Source: Symbiodinium microadriaticum (lineage: Eukaryota; Sar; Dinophyceae; Suessiales; Symbiodiniaceae). From it: a stretch of 64,000 nucleotides of DNA. The stretch is from contig LSRX01000858.1 in NCBI GenBank assembly GCA_001939145.1, positions 212,198 through 276,197 of the forward strand, given 5' to 3'. Below, one piece after another: positions 21,145-31,182 of the stretch. Made by a program: the position numbers and the translations under genes. The notes under the pieces are model-generated. The model worked only from the letters and a program-made list of their open reading frames with translations, had not been told where the DNA came from and ran no database searches. Every line of letters starts with the position of its first letter. Within the stretch, counting starts at the first letter, position 1.

Positions 21145-24100
21145 TCAGGAGGCATTCGCTGACAAACGAATTCCCAACGCGGCTCTAGCCAACTCTAAGG
21201 CTTGCCTTCCAAGAACTTTGGTGAGCGCGTCTGCTAAAATCAACTTACCGGACCTGTACCTGAGAACTATCTCATGCTCGGTGAGCTGATCTCTCAAAGC
21301 AGCTGCTCGGACACAAAAATGGCGATTACGCCATGTTGTCACAGTGTGCATAATGTTTGCGATGCACCCCGTGTTGTCGGAGAGGAGTTCCACTGTCAAC
21401 GTCCCCTCAATCAAACCCTTGACCAGATTTAGAATGGCCACTGCACGTGTGCATCCTAGACCAGCAGCCTGTATCTCTGTTTCGACAGCAGACTGCGCTG
21501 CCAGTGATTGCCTGATGCTGCTCCACTGAACAAGATACCCATTCAGCATAGCGACCACTCCTCTTCTGCTTTTGTCCCCGCCTGCGGCGAAGGATGCGTC
21601 CGCGCTGACGCTGAGTTCAAGCATCTGTGTTGCTTGGTTTGGCCTCCTGTCAAACACCACCTTGTGTTCAAGAGTCGCTGCCAAGTATCGCCAAACCTGA
21701 TGGCTCCACTTCCACTCAACCACTTTTCGTGGATGTGTCACCAGCATCGATCCCAAGACTCCAATCACTGCAGCAATATCCGGCCTTGTCCGTTGTGATG
21801 CCCATAGTAGGCTACCGATTTCCTGCTGTCCTTTGCGCAGCAAACCTCGATACTCATCACAATTCCTGTCGTCAAACTCTGGCTCCATTCCCTCTTGGAT
21901 GTTCGGCAGTGACTGACTCCCACGCAAGTCACTGAATCCTCGCTCCTTCAAGCAACTCTTGACGTACGGTATTTGATGACATTCCAGGTCGCCATCGCCA
22001 CTGAAACCTATTCGCATACCCAGAAACCCCAACTCCTTTTGAGCATTATGGGATCTCTCCACCTCATCTTTTACAGACTTGTCGGCGGGGTTTGCCAAGA
22101 TTCCTTGATCTTTGACCTTCCAGATCTCTGAAACCTTGGTCCGGATTGCGAAGACATTGCGCAGCGCAGCTGCCAGAAGGATATCATCCACGTAGAACAG
22201 TAGGTATCCCACAATACCTCCTTGAGTACCAACCAGCACCCAAACATGCTCCTGAGCATCTGCTGGATGAAAAACCGCCGTCTCTCCACCCGGGAGTTCC
22301 ACCTCAACTCCGCGAATGGTGTTATTCCTGGTTTTCGTCCAACACTTTGGCGAAACGCGTAGTCCGTAGAGCGCTCGTCTGAGCCTCCACAGCTCTGTTT
22401 TTCCCGCGTAGCCCAACCTTTTTAAGATGCCAGGGGGTGCCACCACCACTGTGGGTTCAGTCTCAGGAAGTTCTGCATAAAGAAACGCTGCATTGACGTC
22501 AAGAACTGAAAGGCTGAAGCTAAGGATCATCGTAAGCGCAAACACGCACCGTGTGAAGAATGCATCTGGAACTTCGGCGCGATTGCTCAAATCTTTCTGA
22601 GCTCCAGGTTGCATGTTGCCACAGATTACGATCCGTGCCTTATGTTTATAAGGGTTCTCAGGATCCGGGCTTTCAGGATTGGGTTTCTTGACTAGGACCA
22701 ACTTCGCAGGGAGAGGTCTTGCCAGTCTAGGGTCCCGGACTTTGCGAGACTCATACTCCTCCCGCGTGATCCTTTCAAACACTTCCATACCCTCCAGATT
22801 GGACAGCTCTCCCTGAATGCCCTCCATCCATCTGGATCGTTCAGGCTCGGTTGCCTGCTCAACCTCCCTAGGGTCTACCGACACGTTAACCAACTCATCT
22901 GTTTCCAGATTTTCGGCGACTGCTTCCATCCGATGCATCTCTGTTTCCGCCGCTGGTTCTGGCAACCAGTACCGATGAGCAACATGCTCGGTGATCTGAC
23001 CGGTTCTTGCTGCAGCAACTGTCGCAGCACCTTCGGGCACCTCGTCAGAATTAGAGGGGTTGAGAATTCCAAAGAGCGTGACTCCCCTCCATGTCCGCTT
23101 GTCTGGCAACAACGCGCGCCCAGGTTTCCCATCCGTCCAACGATCAATGATGACCGATTTTCCGCCACCCTCTGTCAACATGATCGTGACACGATCTGCT
23201 GATAGGTTTGTACCTGGTTGTTTGCAAACCTCGTCCTCAACCGGTTCGTACATGCCGACCCTGGGAGTGAAATGTCTACGAATCAGCACATGTCCAACCT
23301 TCACCCACACATCAGGCGATGGCCTTGCTTCACGCACAAGGTTGGCATGATGAGCAGCCACTTGAAGCCACGAACACTCCACTCCAGGATGATTGCTATC
23401 ATCATCCACTTCGTCTGGAGTTTCATATGAGTGCATGTACAGTGAGTAATGTTGCTGTGCAGTGTACCCATGAATGCCACGACGCACATACTCATCAACA
23501 TCATGTCGACCTTGTGAGGGCCTTCTCTCTTCAAACGAAAGCATCGTGCTGGTGTGCGGAGCTGTCCACACTACATCTCCCACACTGGACACCCACACAA
23601 CTTTCTTGGGTTGCGTGGGATGGTTGTGCATGCGCCAACGCTTCAAGCCTGCTGATTTCCACTTCTTTGGACCTGAAACTCTCACCAAACTTGAAGCTTG
23701 CCCCTCTCGCACTGCCACAACTGCTCCTTCGAGAATTGATTCATCGACACCTATGAAAACCCCATACCTAACTTTGGCCATAAAGTCACCGCCTTCTCGG
23801 ACTGCTTGCTCCTTGCTCGGAACAATCACACAATCCCCTGGAGCAGGCAACTTCGAAGGAACAGCTCTTCCAAGGGCACTTTGGCGCAACAGGAAACATG
23901 CATGCGGAAGAACGTGAGCCCACATGGTGACGGGAAGCCGACCTTCCTGCAACAGCGCAATGGTTTTCGACTTTACTAGACCTACGTATCTCTCTGCCCT
24001 CCCATTTTGTTCCTTATCTCCCGGCTGCGAGGTAGTCTGGAGCAGACCTAGCTCAGACATTGTCTGTCGAAACATGTTTGACAAGAACTCACCTCCACAG

Positions 24101-27100
24101 TCCGAGTGAACCTGTGCAATGGGGAGCTTTCCGCCGAACAACGAGCGCAACACACTGAGCACATGCCGAGTGGCTTGCAATGTCATCGCCGATGTTTTGT
24201 CGACTATCGGCACGCCATATACAAGGTTCAACCCTTGTTCAAACGTTGCAACAGCAATCAGGGCATACTGCGCTTCCGTTTCAAAAGCTCGAGGGTGAGG
24301 TCCTGTCAAGTCTAAGCTGAGTACGGCAGTACTCCTAGCATCAACGGGTATCTTCTTATGTCTACGCCTCAGCCCTAGCGCTTCTTGACAAGCCTCACAA
24401 TCAGCTCGACTAGGGACATGGCCACATCTTGCATGGTTGTCTCTTCTGTCTACATCTGGCAAGAGAGGCCCAAAACATACACACGCTTCATGAACTGTCT
24501 CATGAACACCATCCAGGCACTCATGCATGTCAGCGTGCTCGTCTTGTTTGTGGCTCACCGACATACGACCAAATGCGGACACTACAACAGGCTGGACAAT
24601 CACAGGCGTCTCCTTTGACACTGTAGCCGGAGAGAACCCAGCTCGTTTGTGCGACAACGGTAGCTTGAACCCGAGATCAACAAGGGCTTGCACCATTTCC
24701 GCAGTCACAAACTTGCCAGTACCTGCGACATACACGCTCATGGATATCCTTGTACCGACAAATTTTTCCACGCTGTGCATCAGGTGCTTTGCGTTTAGTT
24801 TCAACCAGTGCCCCCTCGTATCGTAGAGAGTTCCTGAGATATCCTTGCCATCACGCGCAACAGATGTCAAGCCAAGCTGATCCTCGACCCAAAGACGACC
24901 ACCCTGGAAGTCACCAAACGCTCTCAAGAAAGACGGGCCCTGATTCCTCGAATCTCTGTGCGGTGCTGCATGAGCGTTTTTTGAGAGTTGTATGCTCGTC
25001 CACTCTGACTCAGCAGGGAGCTGCTTGAGCAGAATCGTGTTGAGCAACCTCACAGTACACGGAATGCGACTCGACCAAGATGTCAGACCAGAGAACATGC
25101 CATGCTGGTAATGACCTAACACGATCGAGTTTGTTCTGCCTTCATCGATCCTGTGCGCAGCCCGCGGGCAACAACGGTCAACAAAGGGAAACTGGCCAAC
25201 CAACGTTTCAAGCACATGCGACAGGTCTGCAGCAGGGATTTCTGGAACCTCCGCAAGGTACGCCTTCGACACTGCTTCAAGAGCACTTGCCTGAATGTCC
25301 CTGACCTTGGCTGCTGCTGCTACTAGCTCAGCCTCGAGACAAAGCATCTTGCTCGTCCACACCTCGGTATCTTCCGAAGCGTCAATCTCATCAGCTTTCG
25401 TTAGCTCCAAGTTCTCTTCATCGGCTTCCGCATTCGGTTCAGCACTCACCTGGCTCGCATACGATCTCCTGGAACTTTCCTGAAAGCTCTTGGCTAACTG
25501 TCGGCGGATGTCTTTGAAATCTTTCCAACGCAGATATGGAAGGTCATGTTTCATTACGCATGTGAACACGCGGCCAGAAGGTGATTGAAGTTCTACTGCT
25601 TCAGGCTTCCAAATCACTTGATAGCCAAGCTCACGCACAACACGACTAACAGGCAGAATCCAAGGGCTTGAGGATGCAAACATCTTCGGCAATACCACCT
25701 CCCCCTGCGTGGTTTTCCAGCCACGTCGCCGCTCACCGCTGGCAAGAGTCACATCCAAGGGAGCGGCTTGTCCAAGTTCCTTCTCAACTTCGGGACTCCA
25801 AGGTCTCAGAACTTGGTTTGCCCCAGAATCAACCAACACCCAAGGCAACGGTTCTTTACCCACATGCGCATCGACGGATTTCAACACAGCTTCAAGCTCA
25901 CTGCAGACACGCAACATGGATGCTATGATTTCCACGCTCGCAGGTGGCGGTGTTGAATCGGCCGCCGCAGCTTTGGCACGTGGTTTGGCTTTACTCTTTG
26001 CTTTACTCTCTGACTTCCCTTTGTCACCCTTGCCGTCACCCCTCTTCTTAGGCGACTCTTTGGCTTTGGGATTATTCGGAAGTTTCGGTTCAGGCTTGTT
26101 TGGTTTTTCTGGCTTTTGGGATTTCGCGTCTTCTTTGGCAACGTGGGCATAAGGACAGGGATTTCGATTGCAACCTCCGGGCTTATTGAAAAAATGACAA
26201 GGCTTGCGCGGGGGAACCTCCCGCACAACGTTCACACTGGCTCCAGACACGCGTGTTCTCTCGTCTTGTTCAAGCATGATAAGTTCTTGCTCAACTGTTT
26301 GCTCGAAAACCTGGATACCACGCTCAGTCGGCTGACGAACCTCGGAGGCGAGCCTTGCTGACTGCAGTGCGAAACGCAATGTTTCATGCTTACGCTCCAA
26401 ACTGGCTACAATTTCTTCCAAAGCCATCAACATTTCAGTAGGAGGGGGCTGAGAGAGTCCCAACCGAGTGAGCCTATGCTTAGCAGTCCTCCACAAACGA
26501 ATCCTAGCTCGACAATCAGCTGCTGACACGAATGCCCCGCCGGGTCGTCTCACAAACTCAAGCAACGACCGTTTGTCTTCCTTCCCCCCTGGCGCGCACC
26601 ACTCAAGTGCTTGATGCACCAGCTCTATACTGGTTGGCGCACGATTTGGTCTTGCTTCCAGAAGTGGGCGTTTGATTTCTACGGGCAACGCTGCCATCAA
26701 CGCTACAAGAAGCTTTCCTTCAAGCTGCTCACTCCCAGGATGGATGGTTGACAAACCGAGCGAGTCTTCAGAATTTGCAATGACGCGATCCGCAATGCTA
26801 AGACTTTGGTTGCGCTGATATGCCTCCCTAGCTCTCGACAGCACTGCTCGCCAGTGATTTTCCATCCCCTTGCCTACAGCAGAAGCGGTGATTGACATCT
26901 GTTGAAACCACAAATCCAGAGCCATGCATTTCTCCCAAGTTCTATCCCCAGTAAGACACAGAGAAGGACTTTGTTTCAGGTACTTATAATCGCCTAACCC
27001 TTCCGAAGCTGCCATAGAGACATGAGCCATTTCCGATACCGGCACTTGCAACCCAGGCTGAGCAGTTTGAGTTTCGAAACTCGATTCCGAATGCGTCGGC

Positions 27101-27654
27101 AACTGACCTGGGTTCTGTCCTAAATCACCAACACCGCCACTCTTAGGCGGCATATGGCAGTCGGCACCCAGCTCACTGGATCCTACTTGTGACCAATGCG
27201 ATGTGACTGCAGATCCTACTTCAGGCTTCGGGAGCGCTTGTGATGGCATAGATTCCACCGTCACCCGTGCAACTCCTGGGGGCAGCGGGCCTGCAGCACT
27301 GGAACATTTGGGTGGAGGAGGCCGAAAAATCCCTAGATGAACTCCTTCCTTTGGAATCGGCCAAGCTGGCAACCCTGGCAGGGAATCTATATCCCTACAG
27401 ATCTCTCCAGCTATGTTGGTCCGCTTCGGTGGGCTACATGACATAACCTCCGGGCTAAGCGTGAAATGTTCGGTCCTACTCCTAGTCTCAGGGGTCTGGG
27501 GCTCTTCAGGCAAAAACGCACGGTCTAGCTGTGGCAACCTGCAATCCTCTAGCTCTTCGACGCGATTTGCCACATCGTTGAGTACATCGTGCAGAGTGTC
27601 GATCCTCGTGTTCACATCTTCATCGTGTTGCTGATCAGATCGGAGATTGCTCAC
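21145..27654 (-). CDS. Copia Gag-Pol polyprotein with embedded 2OG-Fe(II) dioxygenase-like domain
   Basis: An open frame of 2169 codons. Domains in order: a coiled, disordered gag N-part; CCCH zinc finger at about 488-506 (CHFFNKPGGCNRNPCPYAH); aspartic protease near 604 (VLVDSGANQVL); 2OG-dioxygenase-like segment at about 880-980 (HAAPHRDSRN, then a His and an Arg in HSVEKFVGTRISMSVYV); integrase with HARCGH...CEAC zinc motif and D (LSLDLTG, about 1110), D (VHSDCGGEF, about 1182) and E (EQNGRAERY, about 1222); RT with VLDVNAAFL (about 1716) and FYVDDILL (about 1819); RNase H (SADASFAAGG, ETEIQAAGL, LSDNTGCI, LADALTK). Protease-integrase-RT-RNase H is the Ty1/copia order. The frame starts at a GTG only because the nested element cuts it; the true N-terminus is at 35556-36031. 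No frameshift was seen within this frame. Confidence 0.92.
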   Translation of the reverse strand: MSNLRSDQQHDEDVNTRIDTLHDVLNDVANRVEELEDCRLPQLDRAFLPEEPQTPETRSRTEHFTLSPEVMSCSPPKRTNIAGEICRDIDSLPGLPAWPIPKEGVHLGIFRPPPPKCSSAAGPLPPGVARVTVESMPSQALPKPEVGSAVTSHWSQVGSSELGADCHMPPKSGGVGDLGQNPGQLPTHSESSFETQTAQPGLQVPVSEMAHVSMAASEGLGDYKYLKQSPSLCLTGDRTWEKCMALDLWFQQMSITASAVGKGMENHWRAVLSRAREAYQRNQSLSIADRVIANSEDSLGLSTIHPGSEQLEGKLLVALMAALPVEIKRPLLEARPNRAPTSIELVHQALEWCAPGGKEDKRSLLEFVRRPGGAFVSAADCRARIRLWRTAKHRLTRLGLSQPPPTEMLMALEEIVASLERKHETLRFALQSARLASEVRQPTERGIQVFEQTVEQELIMLEQDERTRVSGASVNVVREVPPRKPCHFFNKPGGCNRNPCPYAHVAKEDAKSQKPEKPNKPEPKLPNNPKAKESPKKRGDGKGDKGKSESKAKSKAKPRAKAAAADSTPPPASVEIIASMLRVCSELEAVLKSVDAHVGKEPLPWVLVDSGANQVLRPWSPEVEKELGQAAPLDVTLASGERRRGWKTTQGEVVLPKMFASSSPWILPVSRVVRELGYQVIWKPEAVELQSPSGRVFTCVMKHDLPYLRWKDFKDIRRQLAKSFQESSRRSYASQVSAEPNAEADEENLELTKADEIDASEDTEVWTSKMLCLEAELVAAAAKVRDIQASALEAVSKAYLAEVPEIPAADLSHVLETLVGQFPFVDRCCPRAAHRIDEGRTNSIVLGHYQHGMFSGLTSWSSRIPCTVRLLNTILLKQLPAESEWTSIQLSKNAHAAPHRDSRNQGPSFLRAFGDFQGGRLWVEDQLGLTSVARDGKDISGTLYDTRGHWLKLNAKHLMHSVEKFVGTRISMSVYVAGTGKFVTAEMVQALVDLGFKLPLSHKRAGFSPATVSKETPVIVQPVVVSAFGRMSVSHKQDEHADMHECLDGVHETVHEACVCFGPLLPDVDRRDNHARCGHVPSRADCEACQEALGLRRRHKKIPVDARSTAVLSLDLTGPHPRAFETEAQYALIAVATFEQGLNLVYGVPIVDKTSAMTLQATRHVLSVLRSLFGGKLPIAQVHSDCGGEFLSNMFRQTMSELGLLQTTSQPGDKEQNGRAERYVGLVKSKTIALLQEGRLPVTMWAHVLPHACFLLRQSALGRAVPSKLPAPGDCVIVPSKEQAVREGGDFMAKVRYGVFIGVDESILEGAVVAVREGQASSLVRVSGPKKWKSAGLKRWRMHNHPTQPKKVVWVSSVGDVVWTAPHTSTMLSFEERRPSQGRHDVDEYVRRGIHGYTAQQHYSLYMHSYETPDEVDDDSNHPGVECSWLQVAAHHANLVREARPSPDVWVKVGHVLIRRHFTPRVGMYEPVEDEVCKQPGTNLSADRVTIMLTEGGGKSVIIDRWTDGKPGRALLPDKRTWRGVTLFGILNPSNSDEVPEGAATVAAARTGQITEHVAHRYWLPEPAAETEMHRMEAVAENLETDELVNVSVDPREVEQATEPERSRWMEGIQGELSNLEGMEVFERITREEYESRKVRDPRLARPLPAKLVLVKKPNPESPDPENPYKHKARIVICGNMQPGAQKDLSNRAEVPDAFFTRCVFALTMILSFSLSVLDVNAAFLYAELPETEPTVVVAPPGILKRLGYAGKTELWRLRRALYGLRVSPKCWTKTRNNTIRGVEVELPGGETAVFHPADAQEHVWVLVGTQGGIVGYLLFYVDDILLAAALRNVFAIRTKVSEIWKVKDQGILANPADKSVKDEVERSHNAQKELGFLGMRIGFSGDGDLECHQIPYVKSCLKERGFSDLRGSQSLPNIQEGMEPEFDDRNCDEYRGLLRKGQQEIGSLLWASQRTRPDIAAVIGVLGSMLVTHPRKVVEWKWSHQVWRYLAATLEHKVVFDRRPNQATQMLELSVSADASFAAGGDKSRRGVVAMLNGYLVQWSSIRQSLAAQSAVETEIQAAGLGCTRAVAILNLVKGLIEGTLTVELLSDNTGCIANIMHTVTTWRNRHFCVRAAALRDQLTEHEIVLRYRSGKLILADALTKVLGRQALELARAALGIRLSANAS

Positions 27655-27666
27655 AATGTTCGCTTT

Positions 27667-27670
27667 CAGG
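27667..27670. repeat. Target site duplication (left) of nested copia
   Basis: CAGG before the 5' LTR, matched at 35556-35559. It is 4 bp rather than the more usual 5. Confidence 0.8.
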
Positions 27671-27837
27671 TGTGAATCAGCTTGCTGGCGGCTTGTGATC
27701 TGTAGCCGCTCCTGACCTGTGGCCGTTGGCTCTGTGTGTTAGGGCCCTTGAGTTTCTAAGCTACTGTGTGCGAGTGGAAAAATCATAGAGCAGTGCGAGC
27801 CATTGTTTCGAAGCCTTCGCGGTGTGAAGTGTCGTCA
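27671..27837 (+). repeat. 5' LTR of nested copia
   Basis: 167 bp beginning TGTGAATCAGC and ending GTGTCGTCA. It differs from the 3' LTR at two positions. Confidence 0.93.
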
Positions 27838-27839
27838 GT

Positions 27840-27852
27840 TGGCACCGGAGCC
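27840..27852 (+). promoter_or_regulatory. Primer-binding site of nested copia
   Basis: TGGCACCGGAGCC begins two bases after the 5' LTR. It matches 9 of the 12 bases of the common plant copia PBS TGGTATCAGAGC (tRNA-Met 3' end). Unlike the outer element, this is the usual 3'-end type of priming site. Confidence 0.6.
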
Positions 27853-28046
27853 GTGGTTTTCCCAGGGACCTCACCCTTGGCAGCGCTGGCCCGCCGAGGT
27901 CGCCGATAGCACGACCCACCGGAAGCTCTACGTGACCGGTGTGCAGCAAGGACCTCGGCAGCAACTACGTGATTCTCCGGAAGTTCGGGCGAAGCTAGGA
28001 CTTTGGAGTTCAGTGAGCGTTCTGCCTTTGGGGTGCGAAGACAGCC

Positions 28047-29885
28047 ATGGCCGGAGCGCCGTCCTCCGGCGAAGGGGGGTGGACTTACAAGGACAAAGAG
28101 CCTCCCCCAGGCTACGACGGGACGAGCCCTCAGAGCAAGTTCAAAGTTTATCTTCGTGACTTAGAACTCTGGCAAGCATGCACAGATGTGCCGGAGGACA
28201 AGCAGGGACTTAAGTTAGTCCAAGCCTTGTCCGGAGCAGCCAAAGCTGCCGTTGACACGCTGACCGTGAAGGAGATCAAAGGCGCCGACGGCTTTGCCAA
28301 CGTTCTAAAGAAGCTGAAGGAAGCGTTCGAGCCGTATGTGGAGACGGCCCTTCCGAGGGCGCTGGAGAACGCTTTCTACGGCGCACCAAGGGGACACAAG
28401 GAGAGCATCAGCGAGTTCCTCATCCGCTTCCAGAGGGCCCAGTCGGTGCTCAAGGACGAGGGCATCACCTTGCCGGTCAAGGCGGCTGGATACCTTCTCT
28501 TCAGACAAGCGAATCTAGATGGAGAGCTAGAGGCCAGGCTGGTCACGTGGCTTGGTGGTGACTACTCCCTGGACACGGTGATCACCAACCTCAGGCGGCT
28601 GGAGCGGGTCCACGCCGAAGGTGGCAAGAGGACCTTCCTGGTCGAAGAAGAGGAGCCCGGGGAGATGAGCTACGACCCTGTCGGTCCGGAGGTTTTCCTT
28701 GGCGAGCCGGCAGACGAGGAGGAGAGTGAAGAAGAGAACTGGGTCTATATGGAAGAGGGGCAGCTTGATCAGGTGCTGGATGAGGACGACGTCTTGGACG
28801 CCCTCGCGACTTATCAGCAGGTGAGGCGCCAGATCAAAGAGCAGAAGCTGGGCAGGCAGTTTTTCAAGCCGGGCGACCGCGGACCCGGAAAGGGGAAAGG
28901 AGTCGGTGGTGGCAAGGACCGGTCTCGCAGCTTCGGCCGTGCCAAGGGCGACGGCAAGAATGGAAAGAGCGAGAGCCGGCGCATACACATAGAGCAGCTC
29001 AAGCTGCGCACCCGTTGCCGGAACTGCGGGCAGGTGGGGCATTGGAGCAGGGAGTGCAAAGCCCCGCCAAGCATGGCTTCATCGACTTCCCGACCTCCGT
29101 CTTCAGTGGCTACCGGCTCGGCGGCTACTGGGTCTCAGCGGTCGAGCTTTTATTGGACGGTTCCCCCAGAAAGTCCGGGGCAATCTTCCTTCTTTACCTT
29201 TCTCGACGCGCTCCACGGGGCGAGCAAAAGGACCGCAGCAGCAGCCGAGGTGCCCAGCAGTTTTGTAGTGACAGCAGACCACCAAGGCCTCGTTGACACA
29301 GCTGCCCAAGAAGGCCTCATAGGACGCAGTGCTCTCCTAAGGCTCCTCTCGGTACTTCGCAAGCACAACCTGCGGGCTCACTGGACCGACAAAGAAGCTA
29401 GTGCCCGTGGAATCGGAGGAAGTGCTCGTACTGTTGGTGTTTGTGAGCTGCCGGTTGGTGTTGCAGGGGTGCCGGGTGTTTTAGAGACCACGGTGGTCAC
29501 CGATGACGTTCCTCTTCTACTACCCGTTTCCTTGTTGAAGGCTTTGGGTGCCATTGTGAACATGCCCGAGTCTAAGCTGCAGCTCACGGCGGTAAACTCG
29601 GAGTGCCCTATGGTTTCCATGGCTTCGGGGCACCTGGCTGTTTCAGTTGTCGACTTCGGGCCTCAGGGCTGGAGCTTACCCTCAGGCTGTGAAGGAATTC
29701 GGCAAGAGCAAGACTTTAGGCTGAATGGAGAACGCGGGTCGCAGCAGCAATTCGGCTTTCACTCAATGTGTGTGCCCCCGGCTTCCTGTTACCTTGCGCA
29801 ACATGCTCGCCTCGCTCGCCCTCCAAGCCGAGATCAGTGCGGAAGCCTCGCCGCCGCGTTCCCGACCGCGCCAAGGAGGCCTTAA
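28047..29885 (+). CDS. Gag and aspartic protease of nested copia
   Basis: A 612-codon frame from ATG (MAGAPSSGEGGW), 210 bases after the LTR. The N-terminal 230 residues are helical and gag-like (LVQALSGAAKAAVDTL; SISEFLIRFQRAQSVL). A basic Gly/Lys linker leads to a CCHC knuckle CRNCGQVGHWSREC near residue 324. The protease motif follows near 414 as LVDTAAQEGLIG, with Ala instead of the usual Gly after the catalytic Asp-Thr. The frame ends at 29885; its last 50 or so residues look like the wrong frame, so the real shift to the next frame is probably near 29700-29770. Confidence 0.88.
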   Translation: MAGAPSSGEGGWTYKDKEPPPGYDGTSPQSKFKVYLRDLELWQACTDVPEDKQGLKLVQALSGAAKAAVDTLTVKEIKGADGFANVLKKLKEAFEPYVETALPRALENAFYGAPRGHKESISEFLIRFQRAQSVLKDEGITLPVKAAGYLLFRQANLDGELEARLVTWLGGDYSLDTVITNLRRLERVHAEGGKRTFLVEEEEPGEMSYDPVGPEVFLGEPADEEESEEENWVYMEEGQLDQVLDEDDVLDALATYQQVRRQIKEQKLGRQFFKPGDRGPGKGKGVGGGKDRSRSFGRAKGDGKNGKSESRRIHIEQLKLRTRCRNCGQVGHWSRECKAPPSMASSTSRPPSSVATGSAATGSQRSSFYWTVPPESPGQSSFFTFLDALHGASKRTAAAAEVPSSFVVTADHQGLVDTAAQEGLIGRSALLRLLSVLRKHNLRAHWTDKEASARGIGGSARTVGVCELPVGVAGVPGVLETTVVTDDVPLLLPVSLLKALGAIVNMPESKLQLTAVNSECPMVSMASGHLAVSVVDFGPQGWSLPSGCEGIRQEQDFRLNGERGSQQQFGFHSMCVPPASCYLAQHARLARPPSRDQCGSLAAAFPTAPRRP

Positions 29886-30775
29886 GAAATTGGCGGGTCA
29901 TTTTGGACAAGCTCTACTCGGTTGTGCTTTGGGGGCGGTTGCATACGGCGGTGTCGGATTGGATGGGCCCAGCGCCTTTGCCGCAAACCTCGAGCCGAAC
30001 CTGGGCGACTTCCTCAGGGGAGGTGGCGCTGGCACCGACCAACAAGGGCAAGTTCTACCGCGAGTACCTCGATGGCAACCCCAAGAAGCTGACCAAGATC
30101 AAGGGCATCCCGGCGGTGGAGGCCGATGTGTGCCAGCACGAAGCCAGGTTCCTGAAGGGAGGAGGCAATGGACACCAGAACTGGATCCACTGCTCTCAGT
30201 GCCTGGAGCGCTGGCTGTTGAGCCCACGGACCGCTGCGATTGCCACTGGTCGGGGGCTGGAGGAAGCTCCCAAGGCCAAAGCCAAGATGAGAGCGCCGCG
30301 GCCAGCGGCCGAGACCTCGCAGAAGGATCGTCGCAGCGACTCCCCGAAAAGATCCCAGGGGAGCATGGAGAACAGCGATTGGCAGATGCTAAGCGAGAGC
30401 GACTACCTGAAAGCGATGGCCGAGCAGCAGGAGAAGATGGACCAGATGCAGGCGCAGATCGACCTGCTCACCGGCAAGGCCATGGAGTTCAAGATGGCAG
30501 AGGACGCGTGCGCTTCTCTGGAGTTGGCTGCCAGCTCCATGGACGAGAGGATGCACGCCACAACGCAGCAATTGGTCGGGGAGTTCCGCAGACTGCAACA
30601 GCTCGAGTCGGAAACCCGTTTCAAGAGCAACCACTTCCCGACCAAGGACACCCGCGAGGAGTGGGTGCAGGCAGCCCAGAACTTCAAGAAGGGAGCAGAG
30701 CAGATCCTGGCGTTCTACCAAGATACCCTGAACCAGCGCTCTCAGCTGGCGGCCCGGCTGACGAGGATCGGCTAG
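29768..30775 (+). CDS. Nested copia ORF with Cys/His motif and coiled coil
   Basis: A 335-codon frame overlapping the end of gag-protease. The middle holds a possible zinc site (CQHEARF, then HQNWIHCSQCLERW), a basic Pro/Ala linker and a long coiled coil (LKAMAEQQEKMDQMQAQIDL). It ends at TAG 30773-30775. It lies between protease and integrase, where standard copia has no separate ORF, so it is either a lineage-specific region of the polyprotein or a separate accessory ORF. The first 60 or so residues may be out of frame. Confidence 0.65.
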   Translation: MCAPGFLLPCATCSPRSPSKPRSVRKPRRRVPDRAKEALRNWRVILDKLYSVVLWGRLHTAVSDWMGPAPLPQTSSRTWATSSGEVALAPTNKGKFYREYLDGNPKKLTKIKGIPAVEADVCQHEARFLKGGGNGHQNWIHCSQCLERWLLSPRTAAIATGRGLEEAPKAKAKMRAPRPAAETSQKDRRSDSPKRSQGSMENSDWQMLSESDYLKAMAEQQEKMDQMQAQIDLLTGKAMEFKMAEDACASLELAASSMDERMHATTQQLVGEFRRLQQLESETRFKSNHFPTKDTREEWVQAAQNFKKGAEQILAFYQDTLNQRSQLAARLTRIG

Positions 30776-31182
30776 ATGGGCACAGGGCGCAGCGAGGAGC
30801 ACTGGTGCTGAAAAGTTCTTCGCCGGCTTCCTTTGAAGGGTGGCTGGCTCGATCGGCACCTGGGCTGGCTGACTTTGTCGTTTTGAAGAGTGCCCGTGGA
30901 CTGGTCCGGAGGGACCGGTGCGACTTCACCGCGCTCGGGGAATTGTACTCCTCCGAGATCTTCCTGGTGGTGAACGAGCCCGAGCTCTACCTGCACGGCA
31001 CGCTGGACGACGGGCTAGAGGTGAACTTGTCCAAGTACCACGCGGATTTCTGCCAATGGGTGGCCGAGCTAGAAAGAGAGCCGGGCGACAGGCCAGAACC
31101 TCTGTGTTTCCTGGGGGCGACCAGCCGGAGAGCGAGGACTGGGAGCGATGGCGCTCTATGTCGGAAGCGGTTTTGCATATGA
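30776..31182 (+). CDS. Nested copia, linking segment in the third frame
   Basis: Coding-like sequence in the frame that also runs through 29725-31182, reading ALGELYSSEIFLVVNEPELY and KYHADFCQWVAELE before the signal moves to the integrase frame near 31130. It probably belongs to the same polyprotein, joined by frame changes on both sides. No domain was recognised. Confidence 0.5.
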
